DNA of 51,722 nt from Massilia sp. MS-15 (GTDB taxonomy: Bacteria; Pseudomonadota; Gammaproteobacteria; Burkholderiales; Burkholderiaceae_D). Both the position numbers and the translations under genes were made by a program. Below, one piece after another: positions 35,035 through 43,434 of this stretch (positions within the stretch are counted from its first letter, which is position 1; the number at the start of each line of letters is the position of its first letter). The DNA lies in contig NZ_JAIWIA010000031.1 in NCBI RefSeq assembly GCF_020176695.1, forward strand, positions 1 through 51,722. Reading direction: 5' to 3'. The notes beneath the pieces are model-generated. The model was not told the origin of the DNA, ran no database searches, and saw nothing but the letters and a program-made list of their open reading frames with translations.

Positions 35035-36498
35035 TCAGGGCGTGGTCGACCGGACGATTTTATAGGCAATGCCGCGCGCGCTCAGCACATACAGCTCGCC
35101 CTGCCCATCCTGGCCGAAGGAGAGCACGTTGCCGATGCTGCCGACGTTCCACTCGCGCTGTTCGCCAACGCCCGTGCCCGAGGCAAGGAAGCTTTTCAGG
35201 AAGCCGCGGCAGTAATCCGAATAGAAATAGCGTCCCTGCAGGCCGGGAATCGCGCTGCCGCGGTAGACGAAGCCGCCGGTGATCGAGCAGCCGTTCACAT
35301 CATTGCTGCCATGCTCGTACTCGAAGGCGGGCAGGGTCAGGCCGCTGCGCTCGCAGCTGCTCGCGTTGTAGCACAGCGTGCCTTCCATCGTGTTCCAGCC
35401 ATAGTTCAGTCCGCCTGCCATGGCGGCGCTGATGTTGACTTCCTCGCGCCGGTCCTGGCCGACGTCGCTCAGGTAGAGCTGGGCGCCGTCGAAGGAGAAG
35501 CGCCAGGGGTTGCGCAAGCCCGCGGCCCAGATCTCGGGGCGGCGTCCGGCCTGGCCCGCATACGGATTGCCGGCCGGGATGGCGTAGGGCTGGGTGGCGC
35601 TGGCTGCGCGCACGTCGATGCGCAGCAGCTTGCCCAGCAGGGAATTCAGGTTCTGGCCATTGCCGAAGGGGTCGCCTGCGCCGCCGCCGTCGCCGGTGCC
35701 AAGGTAGAGGTTGCCGTCCGGCCCGAAGGCGAGCTGGCCGCCGAAATGGTTGGTGTAGGTTGGGTGCGCAATGCGCAGGATCACCAGGTTCGAGGTCGGG
35801 TCGGCCAGGTTGGGATTGCTGCCGGCATTCAGGCGCTCGATGACGATGTTCTGCTGGGCATCGGTGTAGTAGAGGTAGAAGTAGCCGTTGCGCGCGTAAT
35901 CCGGATCGAAGGCCATCGACAGCAGGCCGCCTTCGCCCGCGGTGAGCACGCGCGCGCTGATGTCGAGGAAGGGCGCGCTCAGGAGGTTGCCGTTCTCGAC
36001 GATGCGGATGCGTCCTGGCCGCTCCACCACGAACAGCCGGCTGTCCCCTGGCGGCGCGGTGAGGTAGGTGGGGTTGTCGAGGTTGGCCGCGACCTGGCTC
36101 AGCGCGATGTTCACTGCCGCGCCGCCGTAGGCGACGCTGGCGCTGGCGGTGGCACCGGCCACGACCACGACGCTTTGCGTGGCGGGCGTTGGGGTATAGG
36201 TGATGCCGCCCGCGGTGACGGGCGCCGCCGCCACGTTGTAGCTGCCGGGGACGAGGCCCGCCAGGGTCTGCGAGCCGCCCAGGTCCTGCTGGAAGCCGGC
36301 TGGCCCGCTGACCCGCACCGAGGCGTTGACGCCGGCGGGCAGGCCGCTGGCGACCAGTGCCAGCGAACCGGTCGTGGCGGCGGGCGGCTGGGTGGGCGCA
36401 CCCGGCGTACCGGGATTGCCGCCGCCTCCGCCGCAGGCCGCCAGGCCAAGGATGGCGAACACCAGCAAGAGCAAGGGATAGCGCTTCCACCTACGCAT
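35035..36498 (-). CDS. PQQ-dependent sugar dehydrogenase-like lipoprotein with N-terminal beta domain
   Basis: 487 residues. A lipoprotein signal (lipobox ILGLAAC) is followed by a Gly/Pro spacer and a ~85-residue beta domain (SLALVASGLPAGVNASVRV, TYTPTPATQSVVV). The C-terminal GSDH beta-propeller contains NPTYLTAPPGDSRLFVVERP, GEGGLLSMAFDPDYARNGYF, HFGGQLAFGPDGNLYLGTGD and WAAGLRNPWRFSF, like soluble aldose sugar dehydrogenases that oxidise sugars with PQQ in the periplasm. GGAGG six nt before the ATG at 36498 sets the start. Actual substrate and PQQ use are not shown. Confidence 0.9.
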   Translation of the reverse strand: MRRWKRYPLLLLVFAILGLAACGGGGGNPGTPGAPTQPPAATTGSLALVASGLPAGVNASVRVSGPAGFQQDLGGSQTLAGLVPGSYNVAAAPVTAGGITYTPTPATQSVVVVAGATASASVAYGGAAVNIALSQVAANLDNPTYLTAPPGDSRLFVVERPGRIRIVENGNLLSAPFLDISARVLTAGEGGLLSMAFDPDYARNGYFYLYYTDAQQNIVIERLNAGSNPNLADPTSNLVILRIAHPTYTNHFGGQLAFGPDGNLYLGTGDGGGAGDPFGNGQNLNSLLGKLLRIDVRAASATQPYAIPAGNPYAGQAGRRPEIWAAGLRNPWRFSFDGAQLYLSDVGQDRREEVNISAAMAGGLNYGWNTMEGTLCYNASSCERSGLTLPAFEYEHGSNDVNGCSITGGFVYRGSAIPGLQGRYFYSDYCRGFLKSFLASGTGVGEQREWNVGSIGNVLSFGQDGQGELYVLSARGIAYKIVRSTTP

Positions 36499-36763
36499 GA
36501 CAGCCTCCGGGATTCCACCAGTTCGCCAGCACATCGGTCCCGGCATTGTGCAGCGAATCCGCGCGCCGCGCCACGGGATTCGCCAGCCGTGCGCGGCCCG
36601 GGAAGCACAGGCTTACGCCGCATGCATGAAAGCGGCATTGCGCTTGCCGCGGGCGCAAGCGGGGCCCTACACTGCACCCGGTGCAGGTCGGCAGCAGCCC
36701 GGGTCCGCTGCCGGGTTCGCACCGGAACCATTGCCAGCAATGTCCTTCGATAGAAAGTGTGCC

Positions 36764-36922
36764 ATGTCCTTCAGCGCTGAACTCGATGGCAGCAAAGTCC
36801 TTCCCGCAGTGACCTTTTTGGCGCATTTCGCCATTTCGAAGGCGCGTTCCGCCGAAGTCTTCGAGCTGAAGGAACATGTGCACGCCTACCTGATGAAGGT
36901 GTTCGACCAGGTGTTCGCCTGA
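36764..36922 (+). CDS. Possible small protein upstream of the YdjM-like gene
   Basis: 52 residues (MSFSAELDGSKVLPAVTFL...MKVFDQVFA), ending 1 nt before the next ATG, so it would be coupled to it. GAAAG is 9 nt upstream. The frame is open much further left (to 36497), but that part is Arg/Pro-rich and looks non-coding. I recognise no family. It may be a real leader gene or chance; the gap 36499-36763 contains nothing else I can name. Confidence 0.4.
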   Translation: MSFSAELDGSKVLPAVTFLAHFAISKARSAEVFELKEHVHAYLMKVFDQVFA

Positions 36923-36923
36923 C

Positions 36924-37421
36924 ATGCCGTTCACACCATTTCACCTGGGCCCCGGAGCGCTTTGCAAGGCCGTCGGCGGCCGGCATTTCAGTTTCATGGT
37001 ATTTGGTGGCGCGCAGGTGCTGATGGATATCGAGCCGCTGATCGGCTTGCTGCGACAGCAGCCCATCCTGCACGGCCATACCCACACGCTGGCAGGCGCG
37101 CTGTTGATCGGCATCGCCGCGGCACTGCTGGGGCGTCCAGCCAGCGAATGGGTGTTGCGCCTGCTGTCCATCGACCATGCCCGCCTGCGCTGGCGGGCAG
37201 CGGTCGCGGGGGCCTTCATCGGGACCTATTCGCACGTCATGCTCGATGCGCTCATGCATGCCGACATGCGGCCATGGTGGCCGCTGGCGGAAGGAAACGC
37301 CTTGCTCGGGGCGATTCCGCTCGGCGCGCTGCACCTTCTGTGCCTGGGCTGTGGCGTGCTTGGCGCCGCCGGCCTTGCCCTGCGGTCCCGGCGGCAGGCA
37401 CGCAGCAGGCTTGATGCCTGA
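36924..37421 (+). CDS. YdjM-like membrane-bound metal-dependent hydrolase family protein
   Basis: 165 residues with three to four hydrophobic segments. The conserved polar motifs of the family are seen: FTPFHLGPG near the N-terminus, VLMDIEPLIGLL, HGHTHTLAGALL and GTYSHVMLDALMHAD. The His/Asp residues could bind a metal at the membrane surface. Enzymatic activity has not been established for this family. It follows a 52-residue ORF by 1 nt. Confidence 0.82.
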   Translation: MPFTPFHLGPGALCKAVGGRHFSFMVFGGAQVLMDIEPLIGLLRQQPILHGHTHTLAGALLIGIAAALLGRPASEWVLRLLSIDHARLRWRAAVAGAFIGTYSHVMLDALMHADMRPWWPLAEGNALLGAIPLGALHLLCLGCGVLGAAGLALRSRRQARSRLDA

Positions 37422-37452
37422 AACGGTCGGCGCGGTGGAGCGCCGGTGGCGT

Positions 37453-37761
37453 TCAGGGCGGGCCGGGCGCGCGGGTGCGGGTCTTGGCCACCGTGCCGGC
37501 GGGATCGATGAGGACGACGAATTCCGCGAAGCGCCCGCCGCCCGCGGGTGACTGGTACAGCCAGGCCTCGTAGCCGCTGTCGAAGACGACCGATTTCGTC
37601 GGTCCGAACGCGGCCAGCAACTGGGCCTTGGTGGTGCTGCCGGGGATGATGGCATGCTGCAGGCGCTCGGCGGACACCTGGACGCCGGGCGGCGCCGGCG
37701 TGCCGGCGCAGGCCCCCAGCGCCAGCGCTGCAACCAGGGCCGCGAGGCGTGTGCGCGTCAT
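37453..37761 (-). CDS. Small lipoprotein, BamE/SmpA-like in its central part
   Basis: 102 residues. The lipobox LALGAC is followed by a Pro-rich tether and a compact domain containing IIPGSTTKAQLLAAFGPTKS and YEAWLYQSP, the pattern of SmpA/OmlA-type folds in which a 'G-T-x-x-x-V/L' helix leads to a beta hairpin. It overlaps the upstream gene by 4 nt (ATGA), so the two exported proteins are made together. Outer-membrane anchoring is inferred; function unknown. Confidence 0.8.
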   Translation of the reverse strand: MTRTRLAALVAALALGACAGTPAPPGVQVSAERLQHAIIPGSTTKAQLLAAFGPTKSVVFDSGYEAWLYQSPAGGGRFAEFVVLIDPAGTVAKTRTRAPGPP

Positions 37762-38576
37762 GGCCTGTCCTCCATGTATTCGAATTCGACCAGGGTGTCG
37801 TCGGGCCAGGACCTGTCCCAGATCGGCGCATAGAAGGTGCGGTCGAGCATGACCTGGCAATCGCAGTACTGCAGGTCGGCCTTGCTCTGCTCGCCGCCCG
37901 CGTACAGCATCTTGAACGGCAGGGTCTCGACACGCGCATCGGGACCGCTCCCGGCGCGCAGGCGCACCGAGAACAGGGGACGCTCGGCAAAGAACAGGTA
38001 GTTCCCGTCCGGGCTGTTGCAGATCTGTTCGGGCGTGGTCAAGGCGTTCGCGATCCAGCCGAACAGCGGGGAACTGTTGGACACCAGGCCGGCCTCGACC
38101 CCGACCAGGCACTCCAGGCGCATGTCCCCCAGACGCCGCGTGCCGGGGGGCAGGCCGGGGGTGACGATCAGGGCGCGCCAGGTCATCGAGGTGGTTTTGC
38201 GGTTGGCCAGCACGGCGGCGTCTTCGCGCAGCGCCTGGGCGTGGCGGGGCAGCACGAAACTGTTGTCCGGCGCCACCTCGACCGGCACACTGACAGTGTT
38301 GCCGGCCACGCGCAAGGTGATGCCGTGCATGTTCACGTTCGGCAGGCGCGGCAGGAGCTGGAAGCGCAGCGGCGCCTGCGGGGCCAGGGCACGCTCGCGT
38401 TCGAAGCGTTCCATGCCCTTGATCATTTTTCTGTAGGATTTGTCTACTGGGTCACGGGTCGATTGCACCGTGACGGTGGCGGGCTGCCCGGCGGCCTGCG
38501 CCAGGACGGGGACGGGGCCGGCGAGTCCATACAGGATCGCCAGGCCGGGGATGACGCGGAACCGGAGCCGCGCCAT
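37758..38576 (-). CDS. Exported protein of unknown function, coupled to a lipoprotein
   Basis: 272 residues. A signal peptide (RFRVIPGLAILYGLAGPVPVLAQA) is followed by a mature part with four Cys (LECLVG, QICNSPDG, YCDCQV) and no recognised domain. The start at 38576 gives a normal signal peptide; the frame is open further upstream, inside the next gene region. The stop overlaps the lipoprotein start. Periplasmic or surface location is likely. Confidence 0.78.
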   Translation of the reverse strand: MARLRFRVIPGLAILYGLAGPVPVLAQAAGQPATVTVQSTRDPVDKSYRKMIKGMERFERERALAPQAPLRFQLLPRLPNVNMHGITLRVAGNTVSVPVEVAPDNSFVLPRHAQALREDAAVLANRKTTSMTWRALIVTPGLPPGTRRLGDMRLECLVGVEAGLVSNSSPLFGWIANALTTPEQICNSPDGNYLFFAERPLFSVRLRAGSGPDARVETLPFKMLYAGGEQSKADLQYCDCQVMLDRTFYAPIWDRSWPDDTLVEFEYMEDRP

Positions 38577-38580
38577 GGCA

Positions 38581-39120
38581 TCACCAATAACGGACGCGGC
38601 CGGTATCCATGTGGACGAACTGCGAATCCGCATAGTAGCCGACACCGCCGCCCTTGAGCGACATGGCCGCCCGGTGCAGCATCTTGAGGTCCTTGCCCGG
38701 CAGGCGGATGTCGATCGCCTTGGCGTCCATGTGCAGGCTGCGCTTGGCCACGCCACCGCTGGCGGCATGCAGCTTGGCGTTCGACTCGGGCGAACGGTAG
38801 CCGGAAATGATGTGCAGCTCGTGCTGGTTATCCAGCTTGTCGTTGAGCTGGGTGAGCAGCAGCAGGAGCGCAGGGTCGATCTGCGCCACCTTGTTGTTAC
38901 GGTGGTCGCGCAAGACCTTGTTGATGTCCTTCATCGCGTCCGGGATGAACTCGCCCTCGGCCCAGAATACGCTGCGCAGCTTCTCGCCCGTATGCGTGTT
39001 ATACAGACGCAGGCTGCGCTCGCCGGGAGCGGCTTGTGCCGTTTTGGCAAGTGCTGGAAGGCTGAGGGTCGGTGCTGCAAGGATGAGGGAGGACTTCAGG
39101 AATGCTCGGCGTTGCATCAT
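38581..39120 (-). CDS. YcbK/DUF882-type peptidase (M15 family) with Tat-like signal
   Basis: 179 residues. The N-terminus MMQRRAFLKSSLILAAPTLS resembles a twin-arginine signal. The mature domain is DUF882/peptidase M15A: ELHIISGYRSPESNAKLHA, the zinc-ligand region SLHMDAKAIDIRL and the terminal FVHMDTGRVRYW. Relatives such as E. coli MepK cut 3-3 or 4-3 crosslinks in peptidoglycan; the same role is likely but unproven here. It starts the strand run that continues with the two exported proteins, 4 nt away. Confidence 0.9.
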   Translation of the reverse strand: MMQRRAFLKSSLILAAPTLSLPALAKTAQAAPGERSLRLYNTHTGEKLRSVFWAEGEFIPDAMKDINKVLRDHRNNKVAQIDPALLLLLTQLNDKLDNQHELHIISGYRSPESNAKLHAASGGVAKRSLHMDAKAIDIRLPGKDLKMLHRAAMSLKGGGVGYYADSQFVHMDTGRVRYW

Positions 39121-39255
39121 CGGATGGAATCCTTATGGCTGGTTCGCTCAAATGTGAATTCTACGCCTCTTGTGTTAAACGTGCAGAGAAAATGCAGCAA
39201 AATGCGGTAAACAGGCCACTTTGTTAATCATTCGACCAATCCAGGGAGATATTTC

Positions 39256-40422
39256 ATGCTAAGAAGTCAACGAATTGCCGGGTTCCTTGCCAGCCTGTCC
39301 ACGCTGGTCTGCGCCGGCGTACTGGCGCAGGGCGTCGCCCCGGTGGCCGAACCGCCGGCGGCCAGCGGCTGGAAGCTGGAAACCGTTGCCGACGGCCTGC
39401 CCCAGCCCTGGGGCATGGCCTGGCTGGCCGATGGCCGCCTGCTGGTCACGGGGAAGAAGGGGACGCTGCACCTGGTCGATGGCAAGCGCGTCGAGAACAT
39501 CGCGGTGGAAGGCCTGCCGGCCCTGTTCACGGAAGGCCAGGGCGGCCTGCTCGACATCGCCGTGCACCCGCGCGACAAAGGCCGGAATCCGCGCGTCTAC
39601 ATGACGATGGCGAGCGGCACGTCGGACGCGAACCGCACGGTGCTGGTGCAGGGCGTATTCGATGGCAAGCGCGTACACGGCATCAAGACCCTGTTCACGG
39701 CCTCGCCGTCGAAGAGCGGCGGCCAGCACTTCGGCTCGCGCATCGTGTTCCTGAAGGACGGCACCCTGTTGATGAGCATTGGCGATGGCGGCAATCCGCC
39801 CCAGCGCGTGGGCGACATGCTGGCGCGCGACCAGGCGCAGAATGTCGGGAGCCACAACGGCGCGATCCTGCGCCTGACCGACAGCGGCCGCCCGGCGCCG
39901 GGCAATCCGCTGGCCGGCCAGCAGGGCGCGCTGCCGGAACTGTGGAGCATCGGCCACCGCAACATCCAGGGCATCGCCGCCGATCCGCAAAGCGGGCGCG
40001 TCTGGGCCAGCGAACACGGGCCGCGCGGTGGCGACGAGATCAACGTGATCGAAGGCGGCAAGAACTACGGCTGGCCGCTGCAGAGCTACGGCCTGGACTA
40101 CAAGACCCGCGAGCCGGTCGGCAGGCAGGTGGTACCGGGTATGGTGCAGCCGATCGTTGTCTGGACCCCATCGACCGGCGCATCGGGCCTGGCCTGGTAC
40201 ACCGGCCAGGCCTTCCCGGCATGGCGCGGCAGCCTGTTCTCGGGCGGCCTGGCCACCGAGGACATCCGCCGCGTCGCCTTCGATGCCCAGGGCAGGGTGG
40301 TGAAGCAGGAACGCCTTGCGATCGGCAAGCGGGTACGCGACGTGCGCCAGGGACCGGATGGCCAGCTGTATGCGCTGACCGATGAAGCGAAGGGCAGCCT
40401 GTTGCGGATCGTCCCCGATTGA
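39256..40422 (+). CDS. PQQ-dependent sugar dehydrogenase (soluble aldose type)
   Basis: 388 residues. A signal peptide (FLASLSTLVCAGVLAQG) leads to a six-bladed GSDH propeller: LPQPWGMAWLADGRLLVTGK, FTEGQGGLLDIAVHP, GGQHFGSRIVFLKDGTLLMS, WSIGHRNIQGIA and SEHGPRGGDEINVIEGGKN. It is close in design to E. coli YliI (aldose sugar dehydrogenase). AGGGAG precedes the ATG. It is the second GSDH-type gene in the window, without the extra beta domain of the first. Periplasmic sugar oxidation is expected if PQQ is available. Confidence 0.92.
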   Translation: MLRSQRIAGFLASLSTLVCAGVLAQGVAPVAEPPAASGWKLETVADGLPQPWGMAWLADGRLLVTGKKGTLHLVDGKRVENIAVEGLPALFTEGQGGLLDIAVHPRDKGRNPRVYMTMASGTSDANRTVLVQGVFDGKRVHGIKTLFTASPSKSGGQHFGSRIVFLKDGTLLMSIGDGGNPPQRVGDMLARDQAQNVGSHNGAILRLTDSGRPAPGNPLAGQQGALPELWSIGHRNIQGIAADPQSGRVWASEHGPRGGDEINVIEGGKNYGWPLQSYGLDYKTREPVGRQVVPGMVQPIVVWTPSTGASGLAWYTGQAFPAWRGSLFSGGLATEDIRRVAFDAQGRVVKQERLAIGKRVRDVRQGPDGQLYALTDEAKGSLLRIVPD

Positions 40423-40475
40423 GCGGCCGGCCAATGCGCCCTGCATGGATTCTTTGTATGTATGTAATTTATTCT

Positions 40476-40504
40476 TTGTTGCAATAACGAAAGCTGCCTA
40501 GAAT
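40476..40504 (+). promoter_or_regulatory. Candidate sigma-70 promoter of the M16 peptidase gene
   Basis: TTGTTG (40476-40481) and TAGAAT (40499-40504) with 17 bp between them. The -10 fits at 5/6. The leader of about 85 nt contains two small hairpins and ends with a GGAGG ribosome site. Confidence 0.4.
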
Positions 40505-40595
40505 GCAAGGATCGGCCCGCCAGCTCGCACTGGCGTGGCCGGTTTGCGGCATTTGCCGTTTTCCATCCTGACCAGGATGATCCTTTGGAGGCAGC

Positions 40596-43376
40596 ATGGC
40601 AGTATCCGTTCGTCGTACTCTCCAGATGGCCGTAGCGCTCGCGCTCGCCACTGGCGTATCCGCCGCAAGCGCGGCCCCGGCCAAGTCTTCGGCCAGCACA
40701 CCCGACATCCCCATCCCTGACGTCAAGTACACCAAGTTCACCCTGAAGAACGGGCTGACGGTGCTGGTCCACGAAGACCACAAGACGCCGGTGGTGGCGA
40801 TCAACACCTGGTACCACGTCGGGTCCAAGAACGAAAAGCCGGGCAAGACCGGCTTCGCCCACCTGTTCGAACACCTGATGTTCGGCGGCAGCGACAACTT
40901 CAAGAAGACCTACCTGAGCGCGATGCAGAGCGTCGGTGCGACCAACCTGAACGGCACCACCAACCAGGACCGCACCAACTACTTCCAGAACGTGCCGACC
41001 TCGATGCTGGACTATGCGCTGTTCGCGGAAAGCGACCGCATGGGCCACCTGCTCGGCACCGTCGACAAGAAGACGCTCGACCTGCAGCGCGGTGTCGTGC
41101 AGAACGAAAAGCGCCAGGGCGAGAACCAGCCCTACGGCAAGGTCTATGAGCAACTGCTCGCCAACTCCTACCCGGTCGGCCACCCGTATTCCTGGACCGT
41201 GATCGGCAAGATGGAAGACCTGGACGCCGCCTCGATGACCGACGTGCAGGAGTGGTTCAAGAAGAACTACGGCCCGAACAACACCGTGCTGGTGCTGTCC
41301 GGCGACATCACCCCGGAACTGGCGCGCCAGAAGGTCGAGCAGTACTACGGCCACATTCCTCCGGGTCCGCCGCTGGTCAAGCATGAAGCCTGGATCGCCA
41401 AGCGCACCGGCACCCGCCGCGTCACCATGCAAGAGCCCGTGCCGCAATCGCGCATCTACCGCACCTGGAACGTGCCGGGCGTGAATACCCCGGAAGAAGC
41501 GCTGCTCGAGCTGGGCGGCCAGGTGCTGGGCGGCGGCAAGACCTCGCGCCTGTACAAGCGTCTGGTGTACAAGGACCAGATCGCCACCAGCGCCGTCGGC
41601 GGCAACAACGGTTCGGAAATCGGCGGCCTGTTCAGCATGATGCTGACCGCGCGTCCGGGCGCAGACGTCGCCAAGATGGAGCGCATCGCCGACGAAGAGC
41701 TGAAAGCCCTGTTGAAGAACGGCCCGACCGAGGAAGAACTGCGCCTGGCCAAGACCACGATCCTGGCCCAGTACACCCGCATGATGGAACGCGTGGGCGG
41801 CTTTGGCGGCAAGAGCGACCTGCTGGCCGCGTGCCAGACCTACACCGGCAATCCGGACTGCTACAAGGGCTACCTGCAGCGCGTCAAGGACGCCACGCCG
41901 GCGTCCGTGAGGAAGGCCATGAACGACTGGCTGAGCGACGGTGACCTGGTCGTGCAGGTCGATCCGTTCCCGACCGGCCTGCTTGCTTCCAAGCCGGGCG
42001 TGGACCGCAGCAAGGAGCCGGCACTCGGCAAGCCGATGGCCCTGAAGCTTCCGGAAATGCAGAAGACCACGCTGTCGAACGGCCTGAAGGTCGTGCTGGC
42101 CGAGCGCCATGAAGCGCCGGTGGTCAACTTCCAGCTGCTGGTCGACAGCGGCTACGCCTCGGACGCGAACGACAAGCCGGGCGTGGCCAGCCTCGCCATG
42201 CGCATGCTGGAAGAAGGCACCAAGACCCGCAAGTCGCTGGAAATCGGCGAAGCCTTCGAAGGCATGGGCGCCCAGTTCGGCGCCAGCGCCAACCTGGACA
42301 GCGGCATCGTGTACATGAACGCCCTGAAGGCCACGCTGCCACAGGCGCTGAACCTGTACTCGGACCTGATCCTGAACCCGTCCTTCCCGCAGAACGAGTT
42401 CGAGCGCCTGCAGAAGGACCGCCTGGCCGCGATCGCCCGCGAGAAGACCGTGCCGGAGTCGCTCGCCGCGCGCATCGTGCCGAGCATCCTGTACGGCCAA
42501 AACCATCCTTACGCCAAGCCATTCACCGGCACCGGCACCGAGGAAGCGGTCAAGCGCATGACCCGCGACGACCTGGCGAAGTACCACGCCACCTGGTTCA
42601 AGCCGAACAACGCCACCCTGCTGGTGGTGGGCGACACCACCCTGGCCGAAGTCAAGCCGATGCTGGAGAAGGCCTTCGCGTCCTGGCGTGCCGGCGAGGT
42701 GCCGAAGAAGGTCCTGACCAAGGTCGCCGCGCCGGAGAAGAGCGTGGTCTACCTGGTCGACCGTCCGGGCGCGCCGCAGAGCGTGATCGTGGGCGCCCAG
42801 CTGTCCACGCCGCGCAACGATCCGGATGCGCTGCCGCTGGAAATCGTCAACGACGTCTTTGGTGGCACCTTCAATTCGCGCATCAACATGAACCTGCGCG
42901 AAAACAAGCACTGGTCGTACGGCGTGCGCAGCAACCTGCAAGCGGCCCTGGGCCAGCGTCCGTTCATGAGCGTTTCGCCGGTGCAGACCGACAAGACCCG
43001 TGAATCGCTGCAGGAACTGGTGCGCGAGTACCGCGATATCGTGAGCGGCAAGCCGATCACGGCGGAAGAGCTGAAGGGCGCGGTCGACAACAGGACGCTG
43101 GGCCTGCCGGGCGGCTTCGAAACGGCCGGCCAGCTGACCAGTGCCTACACCAACATCGTGCAGTACGGCCTGCCGGACGACTACTACAACACCTATACGC
43201 AGAAGGCGACTTCCTTGAGCCCGGCGCAGGCCAATGCGCTGGCGGCCCGCAGCTTCACGCCGGACCGCCTGGTGTGGGTCGTGATCGGCGACATGAGCAA
43301 GGTGGAAGCGGGCATCCGTGCGCTGAACATCGGCGAAGTCCGCAAGATCGACGCCGACGGCAAGCCTGTGCAGTAA
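40596..43376 (+). CDS. Two-module M16 (pitrilysin-like) zinc metallopeptidase
   Basis: 926 residues with a signal peptide (VALALATGVSAASAAPA), so probably periplasmic. The N-terminal module has the inverted zinc motif HLFEH (His89, Glu92, His93) and Glu171 in NEKRQGEN, giving the HxxEH-x77-E site. The C-terminal module repeats the fold (LKVVLAERHEAPVVNFQLLV, GGTFNSRINMNLREN) but lacks HxxEH, as in other two-domain M16B proteins, and probably supports substrate binding. It degrades small peptides or protein fragments; the target is unknown. A REP-like hairpin follows 26 nt after the stop. Confidence 0.95.
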   Translation: MAVSVRRTLQMAVALALATGVSAASAAPAKSSASTPDIPIPDVKYTKFTLKNGLTVLVHEDHKTPVVAINTWYHVGSKNEKPGKTGFAHLFEHLMFGGSDNFKKTYLSAMQSVGATNLNGTTNQDRTNYFQNVPTSMLDYALFAESDRMGHLLGTVDKKTLDLQRGVVQNEKRQGENQPYGKVYEQLLANSYPVGHPYSWTVIGKMEDLDAASMTDVQEWFKKNYGPNNTVLVLSGDITPELARQKVEQYYGHIPPGPPLVKHEAWIAKRTGTRRVTMQEPVPQSRIYRTWNVPGVNTPEEALLELGGQVLGGGKTSRLYKRLVYKDQIATSAVGGNNGSEIGGLFSMMLTARPGADVAKMERIADEELKALLKNGPTEEELRLAKTTILAQYTRMMERVGGFGGKSDLLAACQTYTGNPDCYKGYLQRVKDATPASVRKAMNDWLSDGDLVVQVDPFPTGLLASKPGVDRSKEPALGKPMALKLPEMQKTTLSNGLKVVLAERHEAPVVNFQLLVDSGYASDANDKPGVASLAMRMLEEGTKTRKSLEIGEAFEGMGAQFGASANLDSGIVYMNALKATLPQALNLYSDLILNPSFPQNEFERLQKDRLAAIAREKTVPESLAARIVPSILYGQNHPYAKPFTGTGTEEAVKRMTRDDLAKYHATWFKPNNATLLVVGDTTLAEVKPMLEKAFASWRAGEVPKKVLTKVAAPEKSVVYLVDRPGAPQSVIVGAQLSTPRNDPDALPLEIVNDVFGGTFNSRINMNLRENKHWSYGVRSNLQAALGQRPFMSVSPVQTDKTRESLQELVREYRDIVSGKPITAEELKGAVDNRTLGLPGGFETAGQLTSAYTNIVQYGLPDDYYNTYTQKATSLSPAQANALAARSFTPDRLVWVVIGDMSKVEAGIRALNIGEVRKIDADGKPVQ

Positions 43377-43401
43377 GCGCGAAGCGCGGCTAGATGGCGC
43401 T

Positions 43402-43434
43402 TGTAGGATGGGCGGCTTGACCGCCCATCCTACA
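43402..43434. repeat. REP-like palindromic element, copy 2
   Basis: TGTAGGATGGGCGG-cttga-CCGCCCATCCTACA, a perfect 14-bp stem with a 5-nt loop, lies between the M16 gene and the convergent serine-hydrolase gene and overlaps the last codons of the latter (ends at 43430). It shares the GTAGGRTGGGCGGCT core with the element at 13857-13915. No T-tract; it may act as a transcription barrier or REP unit. Confidence 0.65.

Noticed and set aside
36497..36763. N-terminal extension of the 52-aa ORF to 141 aa
   Set aside because: Arg/Pro/Ala-rich with no ribosome site; it looks like non-coding sequence.
40098..42941. 947-residue open frame antisense to the M16 peptidase
   Set aside because: Mirror frame of a GC-rich gene; His/Val/Gln/Gly-rich composition without domains, while the plus-strand product has clear M16 motifs.
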